Origin: Chloroflexota bacterium
GTDB lineage: Bacteria; Chloroflexota; Anaerolineae; Aggregatilineales; Phototrophicaceae
Assembly (NCBI GenBank): GCA_023392115.1
Contig: JAEVZT010000509.1
Span: 1 to 6,432 of the forward strand
Reading direction: 5' to 3'
DNA: 6,432 nt
Part shown: positions 1 to 6,432 of the stretch, in pieces
Layout: the number at the start of each line of letters is the position of its first letter
How positions within the stretch are numbered: position 1 is the first letter of the stretch
Translations under genes and position numbers: made by a program
The notes under the pieces: model-generated
The model's database searches: none
What the model was told of the DNA's origin: nothing
What the model saw: only the letters and a program-made list of their open reading frames with translations

Positions 1-564
1 GATCTTGCCTGCGGTTTGACGCCAAATTTCGGGTCCGGTTGTCTCGTAATGCGTCTGCGGATTGACCGGGTTGTGATACTGGTTGGCGAGGATACTGTTC
101 GGCGTTTCCTCGACGATCTGGCGGGCGACGCTGTAATAGCTGCGCGGGTCGTCCGGCTCGACATTCGTCGGCGTGACGACGACGCGCGCCCCGTATGCGC
201 GCAGCACGCGGATCTTCTCATCGGACATCTTGTCGGGCATGACGAACACGCACTTGTAGCCCTTGATCGCCGCCGCGATCGCCAGCCCGACGCCGGTGTT
301 GCCCGACGTCGACTCGACGATCGTCCCGCCCGGTTTCAACTTGCCGGAGCGCTCCGCCTCTTCGATGATGGTGATGCCGATGCGGTCTTTAACCGATCCG
401 CCCGGATTGACGTACTCGACTTTCGCGACCATCTGGGCGCGCACGCCGCGCGCGACGCGGTGGAGACGCACCAGCGGCGTATTTCCCAGCGCGCCGAGGA
501 TCGACTCGTGAATCGCTGGCTCGGCAGGCAGGTCGCCTGTCCGCGCGTCATGATTTGCGATCAT
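1..564 (-). CDS. Cystathionine beta-synthase-like PLP enzyme, N-terminal part (runs off left edge)
   Basis: Partial gene: 188 codons are present and the frame is still open at base 1. The translation is a fold-type II PLP enzyme of the cystathionine beta-synthase/O-acetylserine sulfhydrylase family. Visible motifs are LGNTPLVRL (residues 26-34), NPGGSVKDRI (53-62) with the predicted Schiff-base lysine K59, and the phosphate-binding loop TSGNTG (86-91). The stretch VMPDKMSDEKIRVLRAYGA (108-126), the TPTN at 131-134 and the NQYHNPVNPQTHY...TTGPEIW block (161-181) resemble cystathionine beta-synthase more than typical CysK. By family knowledge it would condense serine (or O-acetylserine) with homocysteine or sulfide in the cytoplasm. 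The ATG at 564 is the only reasonable start, because an in-frame TAG lies seven codons upstream; an AAAGG lies about 10 bases before it. Whether C-terminal CBS-domain repeats follow cannot be seen. The family is secure; CBS versus cysteine synthase is less so. Confidence 0.85.
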   Translation of the reverse strand, partial: MIANHDARTGDLPAEPAIHESILGALGNTPLVRLHRVARGVRAQMVAKVEYVNPGGSVKDRIGITIIEEAERSGKLKPGGTIVESTSGNTGVGLAIAAAIKGYKCVFVMPDKMSDEKIRVLRAYGARVVVTPTNVEPDDPRSYYSVARQIVEETPNSILANQYHNPVNPQTHYETTGPEIWRQTAGKI

Positions 565-598
565 GGCTGTAAGACCTTTTGACTATTGAGATGCGATA

Positions 599-627
599 AG
601 TCTAGCCGGACGATGATCCTTCGGCAA
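599..627 (-). promoter_or_regulatory. Predicted sigma70-like promoter of the CBS-like gene
   Basis: Read on the minus strand, TTGCCG (622-627) is followed by exactly 17 bases and then TAGACT (599-604). Each hexamer matches the sigma70 consensus at 4 of 6 positions. Transcription would begin near 592, giving a leader of about 28 bases before the ATG at 564. It is a prediction by eye; the spacing and location support it but the hexamers are only moderate. Confidence 0.45.
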
Positions 628-672
628 GGTCGGGCTACAATTGCCCTTACAGTCGGCAGCCGAAAAGTTTCC

Positions 673-678
673 TATAAT
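673..678 (+). promoter_or_regulatory. Perfect -10 box upstream of the TPR-Yip1 gene
   Basis: TATAAT matches the -10 consensus exactly and lies 33 bases before the ATG at 712, which would put the transcript start near 685 with a leader of about 27 bases. No good -35 hexamer sits 16-18 bases upstream; TTGCCC at 641-646 is too far away at 26 bases. A short inverted repeat, TCGGC-A-GCCGA (653-663), occupies the region just upstream. The promoter may rely on an activator or another sigma factor, or the box may be fortuitous. Confidence 0.45.
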
Positions 679-711
679 GGATTAGAGAAGCTAATACCGA
701 GAAGGCGGATC

Positions 712-1749
712 ATGGAACGAGATTTACTGCAAGAAGGTATTGCAGCGTTTCAGTTGGGCGACCGGGCACGGGCGCAGGAACTGCTGCTGATGCTTGTCGA
801 GGTTGACCCGAAGAACGAAAAGGCGTGGTATTACCTCGCGGCAGCTGAGAGCCGCTCGGCGCTGCGGATGGAGTATCTTGAGCATGTGCTCGAAATCAAC
901 CCGGAAAACGCGCGCGCCCGTGAAGTGCTGGAACGCTTGAAAGCGCGCGAAACAACGCCTGCCGCCGAACCTGAGACTCCCGTCGAGCGTCCGCCGTCAT
1001 CGTCGCGCATTCGCCCGCTTGATCCCACGGCGTCGGGCGTGCCAAGCGGCGCTTCACCTGCGCGCGGTGGTTTCGCCCCGCCGTTCGATATCCCGGGCGC
1101 GCCGGCGCGCGTGACGTTCGAAAGCCTGTACAAAGACGGCGTTTCGCTGCTGCGATCGGCGTTTCGCTCGTTCAGTCGCGTGCAAATACCCGGCATGTTC
1201 AGCGGGGAACTCAGCCGGGCGACATGGTGGCGCTTCTGGCTGCTGTCAGGGACGGCGAGCGTCCTGTCGGCGCTCTTGATCCTCGCCACCGCGATCGTCA
1301 TCGAACTGCGCGCGCCGGCATCACTGTTCAGTTTCTTCACTATCCTGCTGACGCCGATCTTGAGTATCCCGTTGATGCTGATCATGCAGTACGCCGGGGT
1401 GTACGCCTCGCACCGCTACGCTGTCGCCAACGGCGGTGGCGGCACGCTCGTCCGTCACGCTTACGGGGTGGCGCTGCGCTGGATGCCGATGGTGGTCGTC
1501 AACGCCGCGCTGTCGTTCGTCTTCGACCTGCTCGGCTTAGGGGCAGACCTGCTGTTTGTGATCCTCGTGCTTTACGCCGGCGTCATGGTTGGCGACAGCA
1601 TGGAGAGCGTCCACGTCTTTACCGACACGCGCCAGAAATGGTACACCGCCGGGATCATGGTGCTGGCGGCGGTGCTGACGGGCGCGTTGCTGGCGATCCT
1701 GCTGCGCGGCTTGATTATGACCGGGACAATCCCGTACATGCTGTGGTGA
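712..1749 (+). CDS. TPR-like plus Yip1-family integral membrane protein, function unknown
   Basis: 345 residues. Residues 4-66 look like one and a half to two TPR units: amphipathic helices with the G-D-x-x-x-A spacing at 16-21 and helix ends DPKN (32-35) and NPEN (63-66). Residues 81-133 form a Pro/Ser/Ala-rich, probably disordered linker. Residues 168-345 form a membrane domain with about five hydrophobic segments (roughly 173-198, 206-232, 255-275, 278-295, 312-335) in the arrangement of Yip1-type domains. There is no signal peptide, so the TPR part is probably cytoplasmic and the protein lies in the plasma membrane. I chose the ATG at 712 because GAAGG ends 6 bases before it. The longer frame beginning at 586 would place the -10 box inside the gene, and its extra 42 residues look unstructured. 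TPR repeats normally bind proteins; bacterial Yip1-like proteins have no settled role. The gene is divergent from the CBS-like gene and convergent with the aminotransferase. Confidence 0.8.
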   Translation: MERDLLQEGIAAFQLGDRARAQELLLMLVEVDPKNEKAWYYLAAAESRSALRMEYLEHVLEINPENARAREVLERLKARETTPAAEPETPVERPPSSSRIRPLDPTASGVPSGASPARGGFAPPFDIPGAPARVTFESLYKDGVSLLRSAFRSFSRVQIPGMFSGELSRATWWRFWLLSGTASVLSALLILATAIVIELRAPASLFSFFTILLTPILSIPLMLIMQYAGVYASHRYAVANGGGGTLVRHAYGVALRWMPMVVVNAALSFVFDLLGLGADLLFVILVLYAGVMVGDSMESVHVFTDTRQKWYTAGIMVLAAVLTGALLAILLRGLIMTGTIPYMLW

Positions 1750-1753
1750 TCGT

Positions 1754-2920
1754 CTACCGCACCAGATTGGCGAGGCGTTCTTCGGTTTCGCGCAGTAGTT
1801 CATTGGACTTACAGAAGGCAAAACGCGCCTGCGTGCTCGCCATGTGCGCGTGTCCGGTGCTGTAGAAGAACGTCGGCGGGATGCAGGCGACGCCGATTTC
1901 CGACGTCAGGTGGCGGGCGAACTCGATATCGTCGCCGTCGAACACGTCCGAGAAATCGGCGATGACGAAGTACGTCCCTTCGGGCGTCCGCGCCTTCATG
2001 CCCGCGCCGGTCAGCGCCCGCATCAGCAGATCGCGCTTAGTGGTGTACATCGCCTGAAATTCCTCGAAATACGTCCCCGGCTGGCTCAACGCGTAGGCGA
2101 CGGCTTCCTGCGCCGGGTGGTTGACGGCGAAGGTGACAAACTGGTGTGCCTGTGCGACGCCGGTCACGAGTTCCGGCGCGCCGTAAACCCAGCCGATCTT
2201 CCAGCCTGTCGCGCTGAACGATTTGCCCGCGCTGCCGATCGTCACCGTCCGTTCAAACATGCCCGGCAGCGTGGCGATCGGGATGTGGCGTGCCGAGTCG
2301 AACACAAGGTGCTCGTAAACCTCATCCGAGATAACGGCGACGTCGTGTTCCTTGCATAGCTCGGCGATCAGTGTCAATTCCTCGCATGTGAAAACGCGTC
2401 CGGTCGGGTTGTGCGGCGTGTTGAGGATGATGGCGCGTGTCTTGGTGTTGAAGGCTTTGCGCAGTTCATCGGGGTCGAACGTCCAGTCCGGCGGGTGCAG
2501 CGGCACGTAGATCGGCGTCGCGCCCGCCATGAGGATATTCGGCACATAGCTGTCGAAATACGGCTCGATGACGATCACCTCGTCGCCGCGGTCGACCAGC
2601 CCCATAACCGACGAAAAGATGGCTTCAGTCGCGCCCGCCGTGATCAGAACGCCGCTGTTCGGGTCGATTTCAAGGTTATAGAAGCGGCTGGCGTGTGCGG
2701 CGATGGCATGACGGAGTGACGGCGCGCCCGGTCCGGGTGCATACTGGTTGAACTGACCGGCTTCCAGCGCCCGCACCGCCGCGGCGACGATGCTCGGCGG
2801 CGCGTCGAAATCGGGCTTGCCCTGACCGAGATTGATCGCGTTATGCTGTTGGGCAAGCTGGTTGATCTCTGTAAAGATCGTCGTGCCGAACCCGGCGACC
2901 CGGTTGGACATGGTAGGCAT
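1754..2920 (-). CDS. PLP-dependent class I/II aminotransferase (methionine/kynurenine/glutamine transaminase type)
   Basis: 388 residues, a usual length for fold-type I aspartate aminotransferase-family enzymes. Visible landmarks are NLGQGKPDFDAP (30-41), the cofactor-contact region AGATEA (95-100), NTPHNPTG (167-174) with the conserved Asn171, SDEVYEHLVF (198-207) with Asp199 and Tyr202, and GSAGKSFSATGWKIGW (229-244) with the Schiff-base lysine K233. RFAFCK (366-371) carries the substrate-carboxylate arginine. SAGKSFSATGWK and FAFCK are typical of the branch holding YbdL-type methionine aminotransferases, kynurenine aminotransferase and glutamine transaminase K, so an aromatic or sulfur amino acid is the likely donor; the exact substrate cannot be read from sequence. 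A longer frame reaches 2992, but its extra residues overlap the end of rnhA. The ATG at 2920 has GGAG 8 bases upstream and lies 13 bases after the rnhA stop, so I prefer it. Probably co-transcribed with rnhA. Confidence 0.93.
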   Translation of the reverse strand: MPTMSNRVAGFGTTIFTEINQLAQQHNAINLGQGKPDFDAPPSIVAAAVRALEAGQFNQYAPGPGAPSLRHAIAAHASRFYNLEIDPNSGVLITAGATEAIFSSVMGLVDRGDEVIVIEPYFDSYVPNILMAGATPIYVPLHPPDWTFDPDELRKAFNTKTRAIILNTPHNPTGRVFTCEELTLIAELCKEHDVAVISDEVYEHLVFDSARHIPIATLPGMFERTVTIGSAGKSFSATGWKIGWVYGAPELVTGVAQAHQFVTFAVNHPAQEAVAYALSQPGTYFEEFQAMYTTKRDLLMRALTGAGMKARTPEGTYFVIADFSDVFDGDDIEFARHLTSEIGVACIPPTFFYSTGHAHMASTQARFAFCKSNELLRETEERLANLVR

Positions 2921-2928
2921 TGGCGCTG

Positions 2929-2932
2929 CTCC
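2929..2932 (-). promoter_or_regulatory. Ribosome binding site fixing the aminotransferase start
   Basis: On the minus strand GGAG lies 8 bases before the ATG at 2920, inside the 13-base gap after the rnhA stop. A second in-frame ATG at 2911 is 17 bases from this site and less well placed. The site argues against the upstream in-frame start at 2992. Confidence 0.65.
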
Positions 2933-2933
2933 G

Positions 2934-3380
2934 TTACTGAATCTCGCGTATGCGCTGGCGGGCTTGCGTCGCGAGCTGATCGACACGTTCATTGTACGCG
3001 TTTCCGGCGTGCCCGCGCGTCCAGTGCCAGCGGATCGTGTGCATCTGCGTCAGCTCATACAGCCGCTGCCACAGGTGCTGGTTGAGCACCGGCTTGCGAT
3101 TCGCCGTTTGCCAGCCGTTTTTCTGCCAGCGGGGCAGCCATTCGGTGATCCCCTTTTGTAGGTACTGCGAGTCGGTATAGAACTCGACTTCGCACGGGCG
3201 ACTGAGGGCTTCCAGCGCCTTGATCGCCGCCGTCAGCTCCATCTGATTATTAGTCGTGCGCGGGTGTCCGCCGCTGATCTCCTTCTCATGCTCGCCGAAG
3301 ATCAGCAGCGCCGCCCAACCGCCCGCTCCCGGATTCGGCTTTGCGCCGCCGTCGCTGTAGATAATTACGCGCTCTGGCAA
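2934..3380 (-). CDS. rnhA: Ribonuclease HI
   Basis: 148 residues, close to the usual length of about 155 for bacterial RNase HI. The enzyme cuts the RNA strand of RNA:DNA hybrids in the cytoplasm, removing R-loops and primer remnants. All catalytic residues are present and fall at the same numbers as in the E. coli enzyme: Asp10 (YSDGG), Glu48 (NNQMELTA), Asp70 (YTDSQY), His124 (TRGHAGN) and Asp134 (ERVDQLA). The basic, Trp-rich handle region [18 protein letters not shown] (81-98) is also present, as in E. coli RNase HI. The start is a TTG at 3380 with GAAGGGA just upstream; there is an in-frame TGA a few codons further up and no ATG in between, and the N-terminus has the correct length for Asp10. 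It is followed at 13 bases by the aminotransferase gene, probably in one transcript, and preceded by acnA on the same strand. Confidence 0.97.
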   Translation of the reverse strand: MPERVIIYSDGGAKPNPGAGGWAALLIFGEHEKEISGGHPRTTNNQMELTAAIKALEALSRPCEVEFYTDSQYLQKGITEWLPRWQKNGWQTANRKPVLNQHLWQRLYELTQMHTIRWHWTRGHAGNAYNERVDQLATQARQRIREIQ

Positions 3381-3385
3381 AATCG

Positions 3386-3392
3386 TCCCTTC
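3386..3392 (-). promoter_or_regulatory. Strong ribosome binding site for the TTG-initiated rnhA
   Basis: GAAGGGA on the minus strand ends 5 bases before the TTG at 3380. Together with the upstream in-frame stop and the lack of another start codon, it supports TTG as the real initiation codon of rnhA. Confidence 0.65.
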
Positions 3393-3419
3393 ACGGTACG
3401 GTCAAAGGAATGAATAGAA

Positions 3420-3443
3420 GGGCATGGCGTCTGTGCCATGCCC
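3420..3443 (-). terminator. Hairpin after acnA, probable terminator or attenuator
   Basis: A perfect 9-bp inverted repeat, GGGCATGGC (3420-3428) and GCCATGCCC (3435-3443), is separated by a 6-base loop; a G-U pair could extend it to 10 bp with a tetraloop. It begins 28 bases after the acnA stop. On the minus strand the hairpin is followed by TTCTATTCATT, which is T-rich but not a clean T-run, so termination may be incomplete and allow some read-through into rnhA. No convincing separate promoter for rnhA was seen in the gap. Confidence 0.65.
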
Positions 3444-3471
3444 CTGATGCGATTCTGATCGATTCCCGGAT

Positions 3472-6180
3472 TTACTGCAAGAACTTTCGCAGCACCGTCT
3501 GGAGAATGCCGCCGTTGCGGTAGTACTCGACTTCGACTGCCGTGTCGATGCGGACGATCGCTTGGAAGCTGGTTACCGTGCCGTTGTCTGCGCGCGCGAC
3601 GACAGTCACTTCTTGCTTGACTTGGATGTTATCGTCGATGCCGAGGATGTCGAACGTTTCGCGCCCGGTCAGACCGAGGGTTTCAGCGCTTTCGCCCTCT
3701 TTGAACTGAAGCGGCAGGACGCCCATCATGATCAGGTTGCTGCGGTGAATGCGTTCATAGGAACGGGTGATGACCGCCTTGACGCCGAGCAGCGCCGTCC
3801 CCTTCGCCGCCCAGTCACGGCTCGAGCCGGTGCCGTATTCCGCCCCCGCGATGACGATCAGCGGCGTGCCGTCGGCGATGTAGCGTTCCGACGCCTCGTA
3901 GATGCTCATGACTTCCGACGTCGGCAGGTACATCGTCACGCCGCCTTCGCTGCCGGGGACGAGCTGGTTGCGCAGGCGGATGTTGGCGAACGTGCCGCGA
4001 ATCATGACCTCGTGATTGCCGCGCCGCGCGCCGTAGCTGTTGAATTGGCGCTTTTCAAGCCCGTGCGATTGCAGGTACTTGCCCGCCGGGCTGTTGAGCG
4101 GAATGTCGCCCGCCGGCGAAATGTGATCGGTCGTGATTGAGTCGCCGAGCAGCGCCAGCACGCGCGCGTTCTTGATCGGCTGGACGGGCTCGGGCGTCGG
4201 CGAAAAGTCGATGAAGAACGGCGGCTCCTGCACGTAGGTGCTCGACGCGTCCCAACTGAACACATCGCCGCTCGTGCCCTCGATGGCGTTCCACATCTCG
4301 TTGCCATCGTAGACGTTGCCGTACTGCTTCGTGAACATCTCCGGCGTGATGACCGTCTGCATCAACTTGAAGATTTCGTCCTGCGTGGGCCAAATGTCGC
4401 GCAGGTAGACCGGTTCACCGTTCTTGCCCAGACCAAGCGGATCGTTCGTCAGGTCGATGTCAACCGTCCCGGCGAGCGCGTAGGCGACGACCAGCGGCGG
4501 CGAGGCGAGGTAATTCGCCTTGACGAGCGGGTTGATGCGCCCCTCGAAGTTGCGGTTGCCGCTCAGGACGGCGGCGGCGACAAGTTCGCCGCTGGTGACC
4601 GCTTCGGCGACCTGCTGCGGTAAGGGCCCGCTGTTGCCGATGCACGTTGTGCAGCCGTAGCCGACGGTGTGGAAGCCGAGTGCCTGCAGGTAAGGCGTTA
4701 GCCCCGCCTTATCAAAGTATTCGGTGACGACGCGCGAACCGGGTGCGAGGCTCGTTTTAACATACGGCTTGGTATCCAGCCCCGCTTCGACGGCTTTCTT
4801 CGCCAGCAAACCGGCGGCGAGCATCACCATCGGGTTGCTCGTATTGGTGCAGCTGGTGATCGCCGCGATGACGACGACGCCGTGACCGATGTTGGCGCTG
4901 TGACCGTTGTCGGAAATGTGCGCCTGACGCTGGGCAGCCGTCTCGTCGAGCGCGAACCCGCGCTGATCAAGCGGCGCGCGCAGGGTGTTTTCAAACGTCT
5001 GCTTCATATCGCGCAGCAGCACGCGATCCTGCGGGCGCTTGGGTCCCGCCATGCTCGGCTGTACCGTGTCGAGGTCAAGCTCGAGGGTGTCGGTGAAGAT
5101 CGGGTCGGGCGTGTCAGCTGTGCGGAACAAGCCCTGTTCCTTACAGTAGCGATCGACGAGCGCGATCAGTTCAGGGTCGCGTCCGGTGCGGCGTAGGTAG
5201 TCGAGCGATTCGTCGTCAACCGGGAAGAAGCCCATCGTCGCGCCGTATTCGGGCGCCATGTTGGCGATCGTCGCGCGGTCGGGCAGGGTGAGCATACCGC
5301 AGCCGGGTCCGTAGAACTCGACGAACTTGTCGACGACGCCGCGCTTGCGCAGCATCTGCGTCACGGTAAGGACGAGGTCGGTCGCCGTCGCGCCTTCCGG
5401 CAGGCAGCCCGTCAGCTTGAAGCCGACAACCTGCGGCATGAGCATGTAGATCGGCTGACCGAGCATCGCGGCTTCGGCTTCAATGCCGCCGACGCCCCAG
5501 CCGAGGACGCCGATGCCGTTGATCATCGTCGTGTGGCTGTCCGTGCCGACGAGCGTGTCGGGGTAGGCGGTCAGCATACCTGCGTCTTCGCGGAGCTGCA
5601 CCACTTTGGCGAGAAATTCGAGGTTCACCTGATGGACGATGCCCGTCGCCGGGGGCACGACGCGGAAATTGTCGAAGGCGTTCTGTCCCCAGTGAAGGAA
5701 CTCGTAGCGCTCGCGGTTGCGCTCAAATTCGTACTGCGCGTTGAAGCGAATGGCTTCTGACGAGCCGAAGCGGTCGACCTGCACCGAGTGGTCGATCACC
5801 AGATCGACCGGCACAATCGGGTTGATCTTGCGCGGGTTGTCGCCGACGCGCGCCATCGCGCTGCGCAGCGCCGCGAGGTCGACGACCGTCGGCACGCCGG
5901 TGAAGTCCTGAAGGACGACGCGGGCGGGCTTGAACGGGATTTCGACAGGCTGCGGCGTGGCAGCATTCCAGTTCGCCAGCGCGACGACGTCTTCTTCGCT
6001 GACTTCGAAGTTGTCGAGGTTGCGCAGGGCGTTTTCGAGCAGAATTTTCATGCTGAACGGCAGGCGATCGATGCTGCCGATGCCGCGCTTGGCAAGCTCA
6101 TTCAGCCTGTAAATTGTCGCTTGACCGTTTCCGGTATCGAACGTGCCGCGTGAACCGAACGTATCCAGTCGTTGAGTCAT
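3472..6180 (-). CDS. acnA: Aconitate hydratase, AcnA type
   Basis: Complete gene of 902 residues, the normal size for AcnA/IRP1-type aconitases. The enzyme interconverts citrate and isocitrate through cis-aconitate in the TCA cycle and carries a cytoplasmic [4Fe-4S] cluster. Cluster ligands are Cys444 ([10 protein letters not shown], 441-450) and Cys510/Cys513 ([14 protein letters not shown], 507-520). Other family motifs are LQDFTGVP (90-97), IDHSVQVD (129-136), [20 protein letters not shown] (212-231), the swivel-domain motifs [13 protein letters not shown] (679-691) and [18 protein letters not shown] (714-731), and [16 protein letters not shown] (779-794), which carries the catalytic serine region. 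Domain order (1-2-3, linker, domain 4) is that of AcnA rather than AcnB. The ATG at 6180 has AAGGA ending 6 bases upstream. A good promoter lies about 95 bases upstream and a hairpin follows the stop, so it may be largely its own transcription unit. No truncation or frameshift is seen. Confidence 0.98.
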   Translation of the reverse strand: MTQRLDTFGSRGTFDTGNGQATIYRLNELAKRGIGSIDRLPFSMKILLENALRNLDNFEVSEEDVVALANWNAATPQPVEIPFKPARVVLQDFTGVPTVVDLAALRSAMARVGDNPRKINPIVPVDLVIDHSVQVDRFGSSEAIRFNAQYEFERNRERYEFLHWGQNAFDNFRVVPPATGIVHQVNLEFLAKVVQLREDAGMLTAYPDTLVGTDSHTTMINGIGVLGWGVGGIEAEAAMLGQPIYMLMPQVVGFKLTGCLPEGATATDLVLTVTQMLRKRGVVDKFVEFYGPGCGMLTLPDRATIANMAPEYGATMGFFPVDDESLDYLRRTGRDPELIALVDRYCKEQGLFRTADTPDPIFTDTLELDLDTVQPSMAGPKRPQDRVLLRDMKQTFENTLRAPLDQRGFALDETAAQRQAHISDNGHSANIGHGVVVIAAITSCTNTSNPMVMLAAGLLAKKAVEAGLDTKPYVKTSLAPGSRVVTEYFDKAGLTPYLQALGFHTVGYGCTTCIGNSGPLPQQVAEAVTSGELVAAAVLSGNRNFEGRINPLVKANYLASPPLVVAYALAGTVDIDLTNDPLGLGKNGEPVYLRDIWPTQDEIFKLMQTVITPEMFTKQYGNVYDGNEMWNAIEGTSGDVFSWDASSTYVQEPPFFIDFSPTPEPVQPIKNARVLALLGDSITTDHISPAGDIPLNSPAGKYLQSHGLEKRQFNSYGARRGNHEVMIRGTFANIRLRNQLVPGSEGGVTMYLPTSEVMSIYEASERYIADGTPLIVIAGAEYGTGSSRDWAAKGTALLGVKAVITRSYERIHRSNLIMMGVLPLQFKEGESAETLGLTGRETFDILGIDDNIQVKQEVTVVARADNGTVTSFQAIVRIDTAVEVEYYRNGGILQTVLRKFLQ

Positions 6181-6273
6181 AGTACTTCCTTAGCTCATTG
6201 TAGCCACTTTGAAGAACGGCAATCAGATCTAAAGCGGAGAACGCTTGGTGTGTTGGAAAACGATAGTGGTCAA

Positions 6274-6302
6274 ATTGTACCCAATAACATGGCATTTGTC
6301 AG
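6274..6302 (-). promoter_or_regulatory. Predicted sigma70-like promoter of acnA
   Basis: On the minus strand CTGACA (6297-6302, 5 of 6 matches to the -35 consensus) is followed by exactly 17 bases and TACAAT (6274-6279, 5 of 6 matches to the -10). Transcription would begin near 6267, leaving a leader of about 87 bases before the acnA ATG. This is the best promoter match in the window. Another TACAAT at 6197-6202 lacks a -35 and would leave almost no leader. Confidence 0.65.
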
Positions 6303-6324
6303 ATGATTCAGTGATTTCCGTCCG

Positions 6325-6344
6325 CTGCCAATCTGTGTTGGCAG
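6325..6344. repeat. Perfect 20-bp inverted repeat, candidate operator
   Basis: CTGCCAA (6325-6331) and TTGGCAG (6338-6344) are exact reverse complements separated by 6 bases. The right half contains the -35 hexamer of the predicted right-facing promoter, and the repeat lies 22 bases upstream of the acnA -35. That position suits an operator for a dimeric regulator acting on the divergent pair. It is followed on the plus strand only by TTTC, so it is a poor intrinsic terminator. The binding protein is not identifiable. Confidence 0.5.
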
Positions 6345-6366
6345 TTTCGACGGTGCGTTGTAGACT
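6338..6366 (+). promoter_or_regulatory. Predicted sigma70-like promoter of the right-edge gene
   Basis: TTGGCA (6338-6343, 5 of 6 to the -35 consensus) is followed by exactly 17 bases and TAGACT (6361-6366, 4 of 6 to the -10). The start would be near 6373, giving a leader of about 31 bases to the ATG at 6404. The same -10 variant, TAGACT, appears in the promoter predicted for the CBS-like gene. Confidence 0.5.
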
Positions 6367-6403
6367 TAATCCGCTTTTTTTGCCCTGATTATTGAGGCGA
6401 ATA

Positions 6404-6432
6404 ATGACTCAAGGACGTAACCGTAAAGACAA
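6404..6432 (+). CDS. Start of an unidentified gene (runs off right edge)
   Basis: An ATG at 6404 is preceded by GAGG (6394-6397) at a 6-base spacing and by a plausible promoter. Nine codons are visible, reading MTQGRNRKD, a short basic N-terminus. That is too little to assign a family. The gene would be divergent from acnA and share its 223-base regulatory region. The case rests on ribosome binding site, promoter and open frame only. Confidence 0.5.

Noticed and set aside
16..582. Long plus-strand open frame of 188 codons opposite the CBS-like gene
   Set aside because: It is antisense to a clear PLP enzyme with all its motifs, is Arg/Asp-rich as expected for a shadow frame in GC-rich DNA, and resembles no known protein.
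586..711. 42-residue N-terminal extension of the TPR-Yip1 protein
   Set aside because: The extension covers a perfect TATAAT and has no ribosome binding site at 586; the ATG at 712 has a well-spaced GAAGG.
1722..1734. Small hairpin CGGGA-CAA-TCCCG at the end of the membrane-protein gene
   Set aside because: The stem is only 5 bp, lies inside the coding region and is not followed by a T-run, so it is not a credible terminator.
2921..2992. 24-residue N-terminal extension of the aminotransferase overlapping rnhA
   Set aside because: The extra residues come from the other frame of the rnhA end, and the ATG at 2920 has a good ribosome binding site and fits the family's N-terminus.
6098..6295. 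Minus-strand 65-codon open frame upstream of and overlapping acnA
   Set aside because: It overlaps the acnA start in another frame and its upstream part covers the predicted acnA promoter; the residues show no domain.
6404..6412. Shared start sequence ATGACTCAA in acnA and in the right-edge gene
   Set aside because: Nine shared bases at two start codons, with no extension of the match into the upstream or downstream sequence, is easily chance.
1..6432. Search for CRISPR arrays, insertion sequences, tRNAs, phage or defence genes, riboswitches
   Set aside because: No direct-repeat series, transposase motifs, cloverleaf-like sequence or defence-protein motifs were seen; nearly all bases are explained by five recognised genes, one partial unknown gene and two short regulatory regions.

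Overview
This 6.4 kb window is ordinary, dense bacterial chromosome with high GC and short intergenic gaps. The gene content, the TPR plus Yip1-type membrane protein and the style of the enzyme sequences suggest a Chloroflexota (Anaerolineae-like) organism, probably from an environmental genome. That taxonomic guess is inference; no rRNA or marker gene is present to fix it.

Layout, left to right. (1) 1-564, minus strand: the N-terminal 188 residues of a PLP-dependent cystathionine beta-synthase/cysteine synthase-family enzyme, cut by the left window edge. (2) 565-711: a divergent promoter region, with a sigma70-like promoter facing each way. (3) 712-1749, plus strand: a 345-residue protein with TPR-like N-terminal helices, a proline-rich linker and a five-helix Yip1-like membrane domain. 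(4) 1754-3380, minus strand: a two-gene unit, rnhA (RNase HI, TTG start) followed 13 bases later by a class I/II aminotransferase of the methionine/kynurenine/glutamine-transaminase type. The aminotransferase converges with the membrane-protein gene, with only 4 bases between the stop codons. (5) 3381-3471: an intergenic gap holding a perfect 9-bp hairpin just after the aconitase stop, a likely terminator or attenuator. (6) 3472-6180, minus strand: a complete 902-residue AcnA-type aconitate hydratase. (7) 6181-6403: a second divergent regulatory region with a good promoter for acnA, a good promoter facing right, and a perfect 20-bp inverted repeat overlapping the right-facing -35. (8) 6404-6432, plus strand: the first nine codons of an unidentified gene running off the right edge.

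The functions are mostly housekeeping: TCA-cycle isomerisation (AcnA), sulfur amino-acid metabolism (the CBS-like enzyme and possibly the aminotransferase) and removal of RNA from RNA:DNA hybrids (RNase HI). I see no CRISPR array, insertion sequence, tRNA, rRNA, phage gene, toxin-antitoxin pair or defence system, and no convincing undescribed system. The points most worth a second look are the palindrome in the acnA divergent promoter region and the uncharacterised TPR-Yip1 membrane protein.
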